Assembly: GCF_035999195.1 (NCBI RefSeq) | Contig: NZ_DASYGY010000009.1 | Location: 868,001 to 932,000 of the forward strand | DNA length: 64,000 nt | Source: Pseudoxanthomonas sp. | GTDB lineage: Bacteria; Pseudomonadota; Gammaproteobacteria; Xanthomonadales; Xanthomonadaceae | Direction of reading: 5' to 3' | Shown: positions 45,701 to 52,851 of the stretch, in pieces | Numbering within the stretch: position 1 is the first letter of the stretch | Layout of the letters: each line of letters starts with the position of its first letter | Made by a program: the position numbers and the translations under genes | The notes under the pieces: model-generated | What the model was told of the DNA's origin: nothing | The model's input: only the letters and a program-made list of their open reading frames with translations | The model's database searches: none

Positions 45701-46281
45701 GCGGGCGGCAGCGGTGCCGATGCGTGCCCCGCATGGAGCGCGTACAGCGCGCCCAGCTCGCGCACGATGACCCACCACGACCAGCCATCGCAGGCGACAT
45801 GGTGCGCGCTGAGCAACAGCTGATGGTCGTGCTCGGCAAGGCGCAGCAGTTCGGCGCGGAACAGCAGGTCGTGGCTCACGCGGAACGGCGTCTCTACCGT
45901 GGCGCGCACACGCGCTTCCACCTCCTCTCGCTGCGCTTCGCCCTGCAGCACGGCGAGATCGGTGTACTCCAGCGCGAACGGCAACGGCTGGCGGATGCAC
46001 AGGCGCTCGCCGGTGGGATCCAGCACGGCGCGCAACGATTCGTGGCGATCCACGAGCGCCTGCAGCGCGGCGGCCAATGCGGCGCGGTCCAGCACGCCGC
46101 GCAGGCGGAGCGACACCGACAGGTTGAACGACAGCGATGCCTCGGCATCGAGCTGGTCGGCCAGCCATATCTCGCGCTGCGGCTCGGTGCTGGGCACCAC
46201 GCAGGCGAGTTCGCCACCGGCGAAGGGGTCGTAGTCGACGGCGGACAGGGACGATACGGACTGCGGCAACGCTGGGTTCAT
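39757..46281 (-). CDS. Two-module NRPS C-A(Gly)-PCP-C-A(Gly)-PCP
   Basis: A 2174-residue synthetase. Module 1: C 30-460 (HHVACDG at 160-166), A 485-985 (YTSGSTGKPKG; FD at 683-684; PNGKVDR), PCP 1005-1065 with Ser1032 in GGHSLL. Module 2: C 1090-1520 (HHTVWDG, 1225-1231), A 1550-2055, PCP 2080-2140 with Ser2106 in GGHSML. By-eye specificity codes are DILQLGLVWK and DILQLGMVWK, both glycine-type. No epimerisation, methylation or release domain. The N-terminus DPFAGGELACVVPSTEPQ is typical of NRPS proteins that accept from a PKS. The ATG overlaps the upstream PKS-NRPS stop (ATGA), so the two are coupled and colinear. The C-terminal tail has no recognised docking domain. Confidence 0.93.
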   Translation of the reverse strand: MNPALPQSVSSLSAVDYDPFAGGELACVVPSTEPQREIWLADQLDAEASLSFNLSVSLRLRGVLDRAALAAALQALVDRHESLRAVLDPTGERLCIRQPLPFALEYTDLAVLQGEAQREEVEARVRATVETPFRVSHDLLFRAELLRLAEHDHQLLLSAHHVACDGWSWWVIVRELGALYALHAGHASAPLPPAQAYSDYAMAEATGTDLRQQQEDEAFWLARFATDIPVLDLPTDRPRPARRTFASARVDHVLDHALTTSLRQLGARRGASLFATLLAGFSTLLGRLSGQDSVVVGIPAAGQAVGGHDTLVGHCVNTLPLRFDLSARQGFGAALDGAQDVLLDALEHQRCTFGTLLKKLPIARDPSRMPLVNMLFNIDQALDSEAHAFPGLSLEFFDNPRRFDTFELFVNAAQVQGALRLECQYNRDLFDEATVRRWLAGYECLLRAAVRDGDVAIAALPLVDAAGHAELAALQPPPVAYDRDARMHEHFERQSDLTPDRVAVRDANGTLTYAQLEARANRIAHLLRAQGARRGSLVGLSVDRDADMLAALLGILKTGAGYVPLDPGFPAERLTYMAGDAGLAALVTQRRHAAQCALPGRPVLVLDELQDALAMQPATRIGRDLDSALPESAAYVIYTSGSTGKPKGVQVPHRAVANFLVGMQAEPGIGADDRLLAVTTLSFDIAVLELMLPLSVGAQVVIADRETAIDADALRARLQEERITLMQATPATWRLLLEAGWQGGADFVALCGGEPMAPDLAQQLLPRCAALWNLYGPTETTVWSTCARVEQGAGGVPDIHIGHPIANTQVWILDEQGSLCPRGVPGEICIGGDGVTLGYLNRPELTADRFIPDRYHADAPEGARVYRTGDRGRWRPDGQLEHQGRLDFQVKVRGYRIELGEIEANLATHPAVARVVAMAREDRPGDVRLVAYVVPQPGSALDEAGMGAHLRGSLPDYMIPQHLVTMPAIPLLPNGKVDRKSLPAPQGVDAVRGERRAPRGTVEERVATAMAEVLGVPSVGAEDDFFAIGGHSLLAARLASRLSAAFGVALPLRSLFETPTVAQLATLLGDADAPATLPPAINVPRLDDPSVAPLSLMQQRLWVMDHMQPGYTGYNIQSAHRLHGPLDLTALEDAFAKVVRRQPVLRTRLEATDDGAVQRVLDDVRPTLQPLEDLSSLPAAEREAVLARRMDELTAEVIPLDRAPLYRVRLFRLSAQEHVLFFMVHHTVWDGMSINLFCDEMAALYGTYSAGGLSTLPEPERTYAEYAAWNAGRRDSADLQAQLRHWTAHLQGHAEPLHLPEDFPRPTQPSGRGGAQLMHIDAALTNGLRAVGAQADATLFMTLLAAWYVLLHRITGQRDLVVGLPVRNVPEGMDDVMGFFVNILPVRVQVDPDMPFTALVARVRSAVLDCFSHPDVPLEQLVQALGVPRDPSRPPVYQSVFSFQDIRDRKTTWGGLRYEHVMLPHHTANQDLALWCFEDADGLAADLNYNADILSPASGRRLHGRFMALLEAVRRDPAARVGDTLLLSDDDRDALAAWNSTAAEWPAQRTLHGLLQAQATATPARIALRFGAQTLTYADLHARAGRIADALHARGVRPGDVVGVCLDRHPDLVAGMLAVLRCGAAYVPLDPAYPGDRLQFMAQDAGLALVLSEGELAAPLAWPREKLLLVDADAAGMDAAPATVSALTDDRASPASVAYVIYTSGSTGKPKGVQVPHGAVVNFLHSMRREPGLAQDDRLLAVTTTSFDIAVLELFLPLSVGAEVVLATREAAMDGTEIAALLERTGVNVMQATPASWRMLVETGWRARAPFKALCGGEPLPADLAIQLLECGAELWNMYGPTETTVWSTCMRVLPATDGGAPDIHIGRPINNTTVWVLDERGQICPPGVSGEIHIGGDGVTLGYLHRPELTAERFIPDACVQHPGVGRGGLPPRLYRTGDRGRWRHDGVLEHQGRLDFQVKVRGHRIELGEIEHALAVQPGVGRAVVMVREDRPGDVRLVAYVVPAPQAALDDAALLAALRGTLPHYMVPQHLVHLASIPLLPNGKTDRKALPAPSHPPAGQEVRTRVERPRHADPRVTYLIDVWSELLGTDAGPDDNFFELGGHSMLAVQMANRVARDTGVRLRLLSLATQTLAQAAAALPQASAMRAPPAKAAPRGWWGRVRRWLGRVDTGT

Positions 46282-49200
46282 CCTGCCACCTTGAGGTAAC
46301 GACCGGCGTGCTCCGGATGGGGCACGTACCAGGCCGGCTCGCCATCGGGCGAACGGCCGAGCCGCGCACCCGGCACGACCGGGTAGCGCGCATCCATCGG
46401 CGCGCGCGGCGACGAAACGGGCGACAACGGCGCGATCGGCAGCGGCGGCGCATCCGTCCCCGGGGAAACGTCATCGACGTGCGTGGCTGGTGCGGCATCG
46501 CCCTCGACCAGCGACAGCTGGCGCGCCATCAGTGCGTGTTGCTGGTTCATCACGCTGCGCAGGGTGTCGGCATCGACGGTCCCGGCCTGCATCAGCAAGG
46601 CCAGTTGCTGCGACATCAGTTGCAGCTGCCGTTCGACGACCGAACGGATGCCGGCGTCGCCGTCTCCCGTGTCGGGTGCCGCCGGTGCCTGCATGCGGTC
46701 CGCCGGCGCGGCGGCGGCCGATGCGACCGCGGCGACCGCGACCGGTGCCGCCACCGGCGGCGCGTCGTCGGGCACGTGCGGCGCGAGCAGGGCGGCCAGC
46801 GTCGCCAGCGTGGCGCACTCGCCCATCAACTGTCGGAAGGTGACCTTCACCCCGAACGTCTTCTGTAACCGCAGGGCGATCTGGGTCAGCATCAGGCTGT
46901 CCAGGCCGGCTTCGATGAAATGCGTGTCCGCATCGGCGACCTCGAGGCCGGCCGCATCCTCGAACAACGCACGCAGACGGGCGACCAGCCGGTCCTCACC
47001 GGAGGCGGTGCCAGCATCGCCGGGGGTGGTGTCGACCAGATGCAGCCCCGGAGGGTCCTGCGCCTGGGCGACGACGGCGGGATGCGGCAACACGCTGGCG
47101 CTGGCCACCGGGGACGCGTCGATCCAGTAGCGCTGCCGTTCGAAGGCGTAGGTCGGCAGGCAGATGCGCTGCCTGCGCGCGCGCCGGTCCAGGCGGGACA
47201 GGTCGATCGCGACGCCGTGCATCCACAGCTGTCCGGCCGCCTGGCGGAACTGCGACAGCTCGCTCTGCGCGGTGTCGGCGAGCGTGGACACCGCGACCTT
47301 CTGCGCCTTGGACAGTTGTGGATGCTGCCGCGCCAATGCCGCCAGCGTGGTGCGCGTGCCCACTTCCAGCATCACGCCGGCGGGCAGGGCCAGCGCTTCC
47401 AGCAGCGCCGCCGAGAAGCGCACGGGCTGCCGCAGATGCCGTGCCCAGTAGTCGGGCGACGTGGCGGTGTCGGCATCCAGCCATTGTGCGGTGGCCGTGG
47501 ACAGCACGGGCAGTTGCGGCGCGTGGCGCTGCACGGCGGCCACTTCGCCGCGGAACTGCTCCACCACCGCATCCATCATCGCCGAGTGGAACGCATGCGA
47601 GGTATGCAACGGACGGCAGGCCGTGCCCTCGCCTTCCAGCTCGGCCTGGAACGCGGCGACGGCGTCGCCCGGTCCCGACACCACGCAGGCGCCCGGCGCG
47701 TTCTCTGCGGCCAGCGACAGCGCCGCCGGCAGGCGCGCCATCAATGCGTCGGCCGGCATGCGCACCGACAGCATGGAACCGGTCGGCTGCGCCTGCATCA
47801 GGCGTCCGCGCCGCGCGACCAGGGTCAGCGCGTCCTCCAGCGAAAACACGCCGGCCAGCGTCGCTGCGGCGAATTCGCCGATGCTGTGGCCCAGCATCGC
47901 CGCGGGCGTCACGCCCAGGCTCATCCACAACCGGGCCAGCGAGTACTCGATCGAGAAGATCGCCGGCTGCATCACCGACGTCGGCAACAGCGCATCCGCA
48001 TCGTCGCCGAACACGACCTCGCGCAGGTCGAAGCCGAGTTCCTCGCGCAACCCGTCGGCACAGGCGTCGAAGGCCTCGCGGAAATGCGGTTCGGCCGCGT
48101 ACAGCGCGCGCCCCATGCCGGCGTACTGCGACCCCTGGCCGGGGAACAGGAACACCGCACCGGTCGCGTGCGCGGGCCGTCCGCGCGCGATCGCCGTGGC
48201 GGTCTCGGGACTGCGCAACAGCGCGGTGGCGTGCGCGGCATCGTCCACCGCCAGTGCGATGCGGTGCGGGAACGCCTTGCGGCCCACGCCGAGCGTCCAC
48301 GCGACATCGGCCAGGTTGAGGTGCGGCTGTGCCTCGAGATGGCCGGCCAGCGCCTGCGCCATGCGTCCCAGCGCGACCGGAGTGCGCGCGGACAGCACCA
48401 GCACCTGCGGACCGTCCGCCGTATCGCTGGGCGACAGCGACGGGGCTTCCTGCATCACCACGTGCGCATTGGTGCCGCCCACGCCGAAGGAACTTACGCC
48501 GGCCAGCCGCGGAGCGCCTTCGCGGCGCGTCCAGTCGGTCAGTGCGCCGTTGACCACGAACGGCGTGCTGGCGAAATCGATCGTCGGGTTCGGACGGGTG
48601 AAATGCACGGTCGCCGGAATGCGTTCCTCGCGCAGCGCGCACGCCGTCTTGATGACGCCCGCCGCGCCCGCCGCGATGACCAGGTGACCGACGTTGCTCT
48701 TCACCGAGCCCACCCGGCAGAAGCCGGTGTCCGCGGTGCCGCGGCGGAATGCCTTGGTCAGTCCTTCGATCTCGATGGGATCGCCCAGCGGCGTGGCCGT
48801 GCCATGCGCCTCGACGTAGCCGATGTCGCGCGGCGATACGCCGGCATCGGCCTGCGCCATGGCGATCACCGCCGCCTGCCCGTCGCTGCTCGGCGCGGTG
48901 AAACTGGCCTTCTGGCCGCCGTCGTTGTTGATGGCCGCACCGCGGATCAGCGCGTGGATGGTGTCGCCATCGGCCAGCGCGTCGGACAGGCGCTTCAGCA
49001 GCACCACGGCGGCGCCGTCGCTGAAGACGGTACCGCGCGCATGCTCGTCGAACGCGCGCGTGTGCCCGTCCGGCGACAGCATCGCGCCTTCGATGTGGCG
49101 GTAGCCGCTGTTCGGCGGGCAGGTCGCCGAGGCCGCCCCGGCCAGCGCCATGTCGCACTGGCCGGCACGCAGGCTGTCCACCGCCTGGCAGATCGCCACC

Positions 49201-52200
49201 AGCGAGGTCGAGCACGCGGTGTGCGTGCTGACTGCCGGACCAGTGAGGTTGAGCTTGTGCGCCACGCGCGTGGCGATGTAGTCCTTCTCGTTGTTGACCA
49301 TCACCTGGAAGGCGCCGAGCTTCTCGATCAGATCGGGCCGCTGCGCCAAGTGATGCTGGAAATACGTGGCGTTGTTCATGCCGGCGAATACGCCGACCGG
49401 ACCCGGCGTGGCATCCGGTGCATAGCCGCCACGCTCCAGGCATTCCCAGCACAGCTCCAGGAAGATGCGTTGCTGGGGGTCCATCAGTTCCGCCTCGCGC
49501 GGACTGATGCCGAAGAAGCCGGCGTCGAACTGCTCCAGTCCCTCGATGATGCCGCGCGCGGCGACATAGGCGGGATCCAGGCGTTCGCTGGCCGGGATGG
49601 AGGGGTCGAGATCTTCCGGCTTGAACAGGGTGATGGTGTCGCGTCCGTCCAGCAGGTTCTGCCAGAACGCCTCGACCGTCGACGCGCCCGGGAAGCGCCC
49701 CGCCATGGCGATCAGGGCGATGGGTTCGCGTGCGGATGCCTCGTGGCGGCCGCGGCCCAGGCGCGCCGCGTCCAGGGCGGTGCTGCCCTGCCCGTCGAGC
49801 GCCGCGGCCAACCCCGCCGGGGTGGGATCGCGGAAGAACACGGTGGCGGGGACGGCCGCCGATTCGCCATCGGCGGTGGCGCGTTCGCGGCGGATGCGTT
49901 CGAGCAGGCGCATCGCGAGCAGCGAATTGCCGCCCAGGTCGAAGAAATTGTCGTGCCGCCCCACGGTCGCCACGCCGAGGATCGTGCTGAACGCCGCGCA
50001 GACCGCGCGCTCGCCGGCCGTGACCGGCGGCTCATAGGCAGTCGCCAGCTCGGGGCGCGCGTTGTCGGGCGCAGGCAATGCGCGCCGGTCGAGCTTGCCG
50101 TTGGGCGTGACCGGCAAGGCGTCCAGCCGCACGAAGTGCGCCGGCACCATGTGCTCGGGCAGATGCTGCGACAGGTGCGCGCGGAAGTCCTGCACGCTGA
50201 TCGCCGCATCGCCCTGGCGCGACACGTAGTAGGCCACCAGCCGCAGCTCGCCGTCGGCATCGGGGCTGGCCAGCACCACGCCGCCGCTGACCTGCGGATG
50301 CGCCAGCAGCCTCGCCTCGATTTCGCCCAGCTCGATGCGGAAGCCGCGGATCTTCACCTGGAAATCGTTGCGGCCGAGGTACTCGATGTTGCCGTCCGGC
50401 AGCCAGCGCCCGAGGTCGCCGGTGCGGTACATGCGCGCGCCGGCGTCGGCCGAGAACGGGTCGGGCAGGAATCGCTCCGCGGTCAGGTCGTCGCGGTTGA
50501 GGTAACCGCGTCCGACCTGCACGCCGGCGATGAACAGTTCGCCCGACACGCCCTGCGGCACCGGTTCTCCGCACGGGTCGAGCACGTACATGCGCGTGTT
50601 GGCGATCGGCTTGCCGATCGGGATGCTGGTGCGGGCCACGCCCGGCGTGCAGGCGAAGGCGGTCACGTCCACGGCCGCTTCCGTGGGGCCGTAGAGGTTG
50701 TGCAGCTCGACGCCCGGCAGCACCTCGTGGAAGCGGTCCACCAGGGCCGCCGGCAGGGCCTCGCCACTGCACATCACGCGCTCGAGCACACCCGCGCAGG
50801 CGCCGGCATCCGGATGTTCGAGGAAGGCGTGCAGCATGGACGGCACGAAATGCAACGTGGTCACGCCGTGTTCGCGGATGACGCGAGAGAGATACGCGGG
50901 ATCCTTGTGTCCTTCGGGCCTGGCCATCACCAGCCGCGCACCGGTCAACAGCGGCCAGAAGAATTCCCACACCGAGACATCGAAACTGAAAGGCGTCTTC
51001 TGCAGCACGGTATCGTGCGCGTCCAGGCGGTAGGCATCCTGCATCCACAGCAGCCGGTTGACGATGCCCCGATGCTCGTTCATCGCCCCCTTCGGCAGGC
51101 CCGTGGAGCCGGAGGTGTAGATCATGTACGCCAGGTGTCTTGCCTGCACACCGCTTTCGCCGACCGGGATGTCCTCGACGGATTCGTGCGACCACGGGGG
51201 CGATGCATCCGACAGGTCCAGTACGGGGCACCGCACCTCGAGCGTGGCCAGCACCGGACGCAGCGCGTGCTGCGTGAGCAGCGCCACCGGGGCGCAGTCG
51301 GACAGCATGTGCGCCAGGCGATCCTTGGGGTAATGCGGATCCAGCGGCACATAGGCGCCGCCGGCCTTCAGGATCGCCAGCAGCCCCACCACCATGTCCA
51401 GTCCGCGTTCCGTGCAGACACCCACGCGGCTGTCGGTGCCCACGCCCAGCCGCCGCAGGTGGCGCGCCAGCTGGTTGGCGCGCGCATTGAGGCCGGCGAA
51501 GTCCAGACGAGCGTCGCCCGCCACCACCGCGACCGCTTGTGGAGTCCGGCGGACCTGCGCCTCGATCATGACGTGCAGGCAGGTGTCGAGATCGTAGGCG
51601 GTGCGGGTGTCGTTCCAGCGTTCGAGCATGGCCTGCCGCTCCGCGGCGTCCATCATCGGCACGCGGGCCAGAGGCAGCTCGATGTCCCGCAAGGCATTCA
51701 CCAGCAACCGGCGCCAGTACTCCAGGAAACGCCCGACCGTGTCGGCGACCAGCAGGGAGGACGCGTAATGGAGCGACACGCCCGTCGGCAGGTCGGGACC
51801 GGTCATGACCAAGGCCAGCTCCGTCGCCTCGGTCGCGCGCGTGCCGAACACGACCTGCCAGGCCGACGATGCGTCGTCCGGACCGGCGTGCACCACGGCC
51901 GCCGACGACGATGCGTCCGCCTCGGCCCACACGATCCGTTCGACGAGGCCCCTGAACGGGAGTGCGGGATCGAGGGCCATCCTCAGGGGTCGCAGGTGCG
52001 TGCCATCCTGCACCGCCAGCTCCAGGTCGTCCTGGCCCGACAGGCGATGAAGCAGCAGGACCCAGGCCGCCAGCAGCACGTGCGTAGGGGTCGCGCCCGC
52101 ATCCGAAGCGAACAAAGCGATCGCGTCGCGCAGTTCCCCGTCGACGTCGATGGACAGGCTCGCGTCGACCCGCGACGACGTCGCGCCACGCGGACGGTCG

Positions 52201-52301
52201 AGCGGAAGTTCGATCAACGCGGGTGCTCCTGTCGCGAGCACCGAGGCCCCATGGGCCTTGCCTGCGGACGTCGTGTCGCTGCCGGCATTCGTGGCTTGCA
52301 T
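46278..52301 (-). CDS. Hybrid NRPS-PKS: (C remnant)-A(Ser)-PCP-KS-AT-ACP
   Basis: A 2007-residue protein. Residues 30-225 match only the C-terminal half of a condensation domain; the HHxxxDG half is missing. A domain 240-745 (YTSGSTGLPKG; FD 440-441; PNGKLDR) with code DVWHMSLVDK, close to serine codes. PCP Ser793 in GGNSLL. KS 858-1285 with Cys1030 (TACSTS), His1166 (HGTATP) and His1206 (NVGHL). AT 1380-1690 with Ser1473 (GHSIGE) and HAFH at 1569-1572, the malonyl-type motif. ACP Ser1802 in GLDSLM. No ketoreductase. The tail (1880-2007) has a Gln/Leu-rich coiled-coil and an AWYVPHPEHAGRYLKV motif. The ATG at 52301 has GGAA spaced upstream; a longer frame to 52397 is less likely. Confidence 0.92.
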   Translation of the reverse strand: MQATNAGSDTTSAGKAHGASVLATGAPALIELPLDRPRGATSSRVDASLSIDVDGELRDAIALFASDAGATPTHVLLAAWVLLLHRLSGQDDLELAVQDGTHLRPLRMALDPALPFRGLVERIVWAEADASSSAAVVHAGPDDASSAWQVVFGTRATEATELALVMTGPDLPTGVSLHYASSLLVADTVGRFLEYWRRLLVNALRDIELPLARVPMMDAAERQAMLERWNDTRTAYDLDTCLHVMIEAQVRRTPQAVAVVAGDARLDFAGLNARANQLARHLRRLGVGTDSRVGVCTERGLDMVVGLLAILKAGGAYVPLDPHYPKDRLAHMLSDCAPVALLTQHALRPVLATLEVRCPVLDLSDASPPWSHESVEDIPVGESGVQARHLAYMIYTSGSTGLPKGAMNEHRGIVNRLLWMQDAYRLDAHDTVLQKTPFSFDVSVWEFFWPLLTGARLVMARPEGHKDPAYLSRVIREHGVTTLHFVPSMLHAFLEHPDAGACAGVLERVMCSGEALPAALVDRFHEVLPGVELHNLYGPTEAAVDVTAFACTPGVARTSIPIGKPIANTRMYVLDPCGEPVPQGVSGELFIAGVQVGRGYLNRDDLTAERFLPDPFSADAGARMYRTGDLGRWLPDGNIEYLGRNDFQVKIRGFRIELGEIEARLLAHPQVSGGVVLASPDADGELRLVAYYVSRQGDAAISVQDFRAHLSQHLPEHMVPAHFVRLDALPVTPNGKLDRRALPAPDNARPELATAYEPPVTAGERAVCAAFSTILGVATVGRHDNFFDLGGNSLLAMRLLERIRRERATADGESAAVPATVFFRDPTPAGLAAALDGQGSTALDAARLGRGRHEASAREPIALIAMAGRFPGASTVEAFWQNLLDGRDTITLFKPEDLDPSIPASERLDPAYVAARGIIEGLEQFDAGFFGISPREAELMDPQQRIFLELCWECLERGGYAPDATPGPVGVFAGMNNATYFQHHLAQRPDLIEKLGAFQVMVNNEKDYIATRVAHKLNLTGPAVSTHTACSTSLVAICQAVDSLRAGQCDMALAGAASATCPPNSGYRHIEGAMLSPDGHTRAFDEHARGTVFSDGAAVVLLKRLSDALADGDTIHALIRGAAINNDGGQKASFTAPSSDGQAAVIAMAQADAGVSPRDIGYVEAHGTATPLGDPIEIEGLTKAFRRGTADTGFCRVGSVKSNVGHLVIAAGAAGVIKTACALREERIPATVHFTRPNPTIDFASTPFVVNGALTDWTRREGAPRLAGVSSFGVGGTNAHVVMQEAPSLSPSDTADGPQVLVLSARTPVALGRMAQALAGHLEAQPHLNLADVAWTLGVGRKAFPHRIALAVDDAAHATALLRSPETATAIARGRPAHATGAVFLFPGQGSQYAGMGRALYAAEPHFREAFDACADGLREELGFDLREVVFGDDADALLPTSVMQPAIFSIEYSLARLWMSLGVTPAAMLGHSIGEFAAATLAGVFSLEDALTLVARRGRLMQAQPTGSMLSVRMPADALMARLPAALSLAAENAPGACVVSGPGDAVAAFQAELEGEGTACRPLHTSHAFHSAMMDAVVEQFRGEVAAVQRHAPQLPVLSTATAQWLDADTATSPDYWARHLRQPVRFSAALLEALALPAGVMLEVGTRTTLAALARQHPQLSKAQKVAVSTLADTAQSELSQFRQAAGQLWMHGVAIDLSRLDRRARRQRICLPTYAFERQRYWIDASPVASASVLPHPAVVAQAQDPPGLHLVDTTPGDAGTASGEDRLVARLRALFEDAAGLEVADADTHFIEAGLDSLMLTQIALRLQKTFGVKVTFRQLMGECATLATLAALLAPHVPDDAPPVAAPVAVAAVASAAAAPADRMQAPAAPDTGDGDAGIRSVVERQLQLMSQQLALLMQAGTVDADTLRSVMNQQHALMARQLSLVEGDAAPATHVDDVSPGTDAPPLPIAPLSPVSSPRAPMDARYPVVPGARLGRSPDGEPAWYVPHPEHAGRYLKVAG

Positions 52302-52424
52302 CCGAATCTTCCGTTCCCCGTGAGTCTGCCTGCCAGATAACGGAAGAAGCACGTCGCGACGGCCAGCGGACCGCTGCCTCGCGGCGCGCCTCGACACAGG
52401 CTAGGATGCCCGCGGGAGCAACGG

Positions 52425-52847
52425 ATGACGACGCCAGACTTTTCGCGCCTGTATGCACAACTCGACCTCAGGCCGGACTGCAGCCTTGAGGAGTTCAAGC
52501 GCGCCTATCGGAAGCGTGTCGCCGAATTGCACCCGGACCGGCGCGGCAATGTCGTCCCGACGGACGATGACGGACAACTCGGCCTGCCGGAGCTCACGTC
52601 CCTGTATGGGTTGGCGATGCAGTTCCGCAAGCAGCACGGCCGGCTGCCCGGCGGCCCGGCCATGACGACCGTACGCTCCCGGCCCGCGTCGGGTCACCCG
52701 GGTTCGACGTCCCTGCAGGCACCGCGATCGCGCAACGACGGCTTCGCCAACGTATCGCGGCGCAGCTGGCTGGTGCTGCTGGTACTGATGGCGATCGCCG
52801 CGTACCTGATCTTCTCCGCACCCACGGCCTCGGCCCTGCGCCCCTGA
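52425..52847 (+). CDS. J-domain protein with C-terminal membrane anchor
   Basis: A 140-residue protein. Residues 7-60 form a DnaJ-like domain: SRLYAQLDLRPDCSLEEFKRAYRKRV, then the HPD motif in LHPDRRG (about 36-38). A Gly/Pro/Ser/Arg linker (75-110) leads to a single TM (about 113-131, SWLVLLVLMAIAAYLIFSA). The expected role is to recruit and stimulate DnaK at the inner membrane. It is divergent from the PKS-NRPS gene (123 bases) and convergent with the sugar transferase gene (4 bases). The HPD is intact, so it should be functional; the client is unknown. Confidence 0.8.
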   Translation: MTTPDFSRLYAQLDLRPDCSLEEFKRAYRKRVAELHPDRRGNVVPTDDDGQLGLPELTSLYGLAMQFRKQHGRLPGGPAMTTVRSRPASGHPGSTSLQAPRSRNDGFANVSRRSWLVLLVLMAIAAYLIFSAPTASALRP

Positions 52848-52851
52848 CGCC

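Noticed and set aside
39364..46299. A 2311-codon open frame on the plus strand opposite the two-module NRPS
   Set aside because: Composition is Arg/Gln/His-rich with no recognisable domain; long antisense frames are expected in high-GC coding DNA, and the minus-strand NRPS motifs are complete.
46278..46900. Aminotransferase domain after the ACP, as in mycosubtilin-like hybrids
   Set aside because: Only the linker-like tail is present; no PLP-binding Lys motif or aminotransferase fold length follows.
46920..52340. An 1806-codon plus-strand frame opposite the PKS-NRPS
   Set aside because: Same reason: low-complexity Arg/His/Gln translation, no SD and no domain, while the opposite strand has intact KS, AT, A and carrier motifs.
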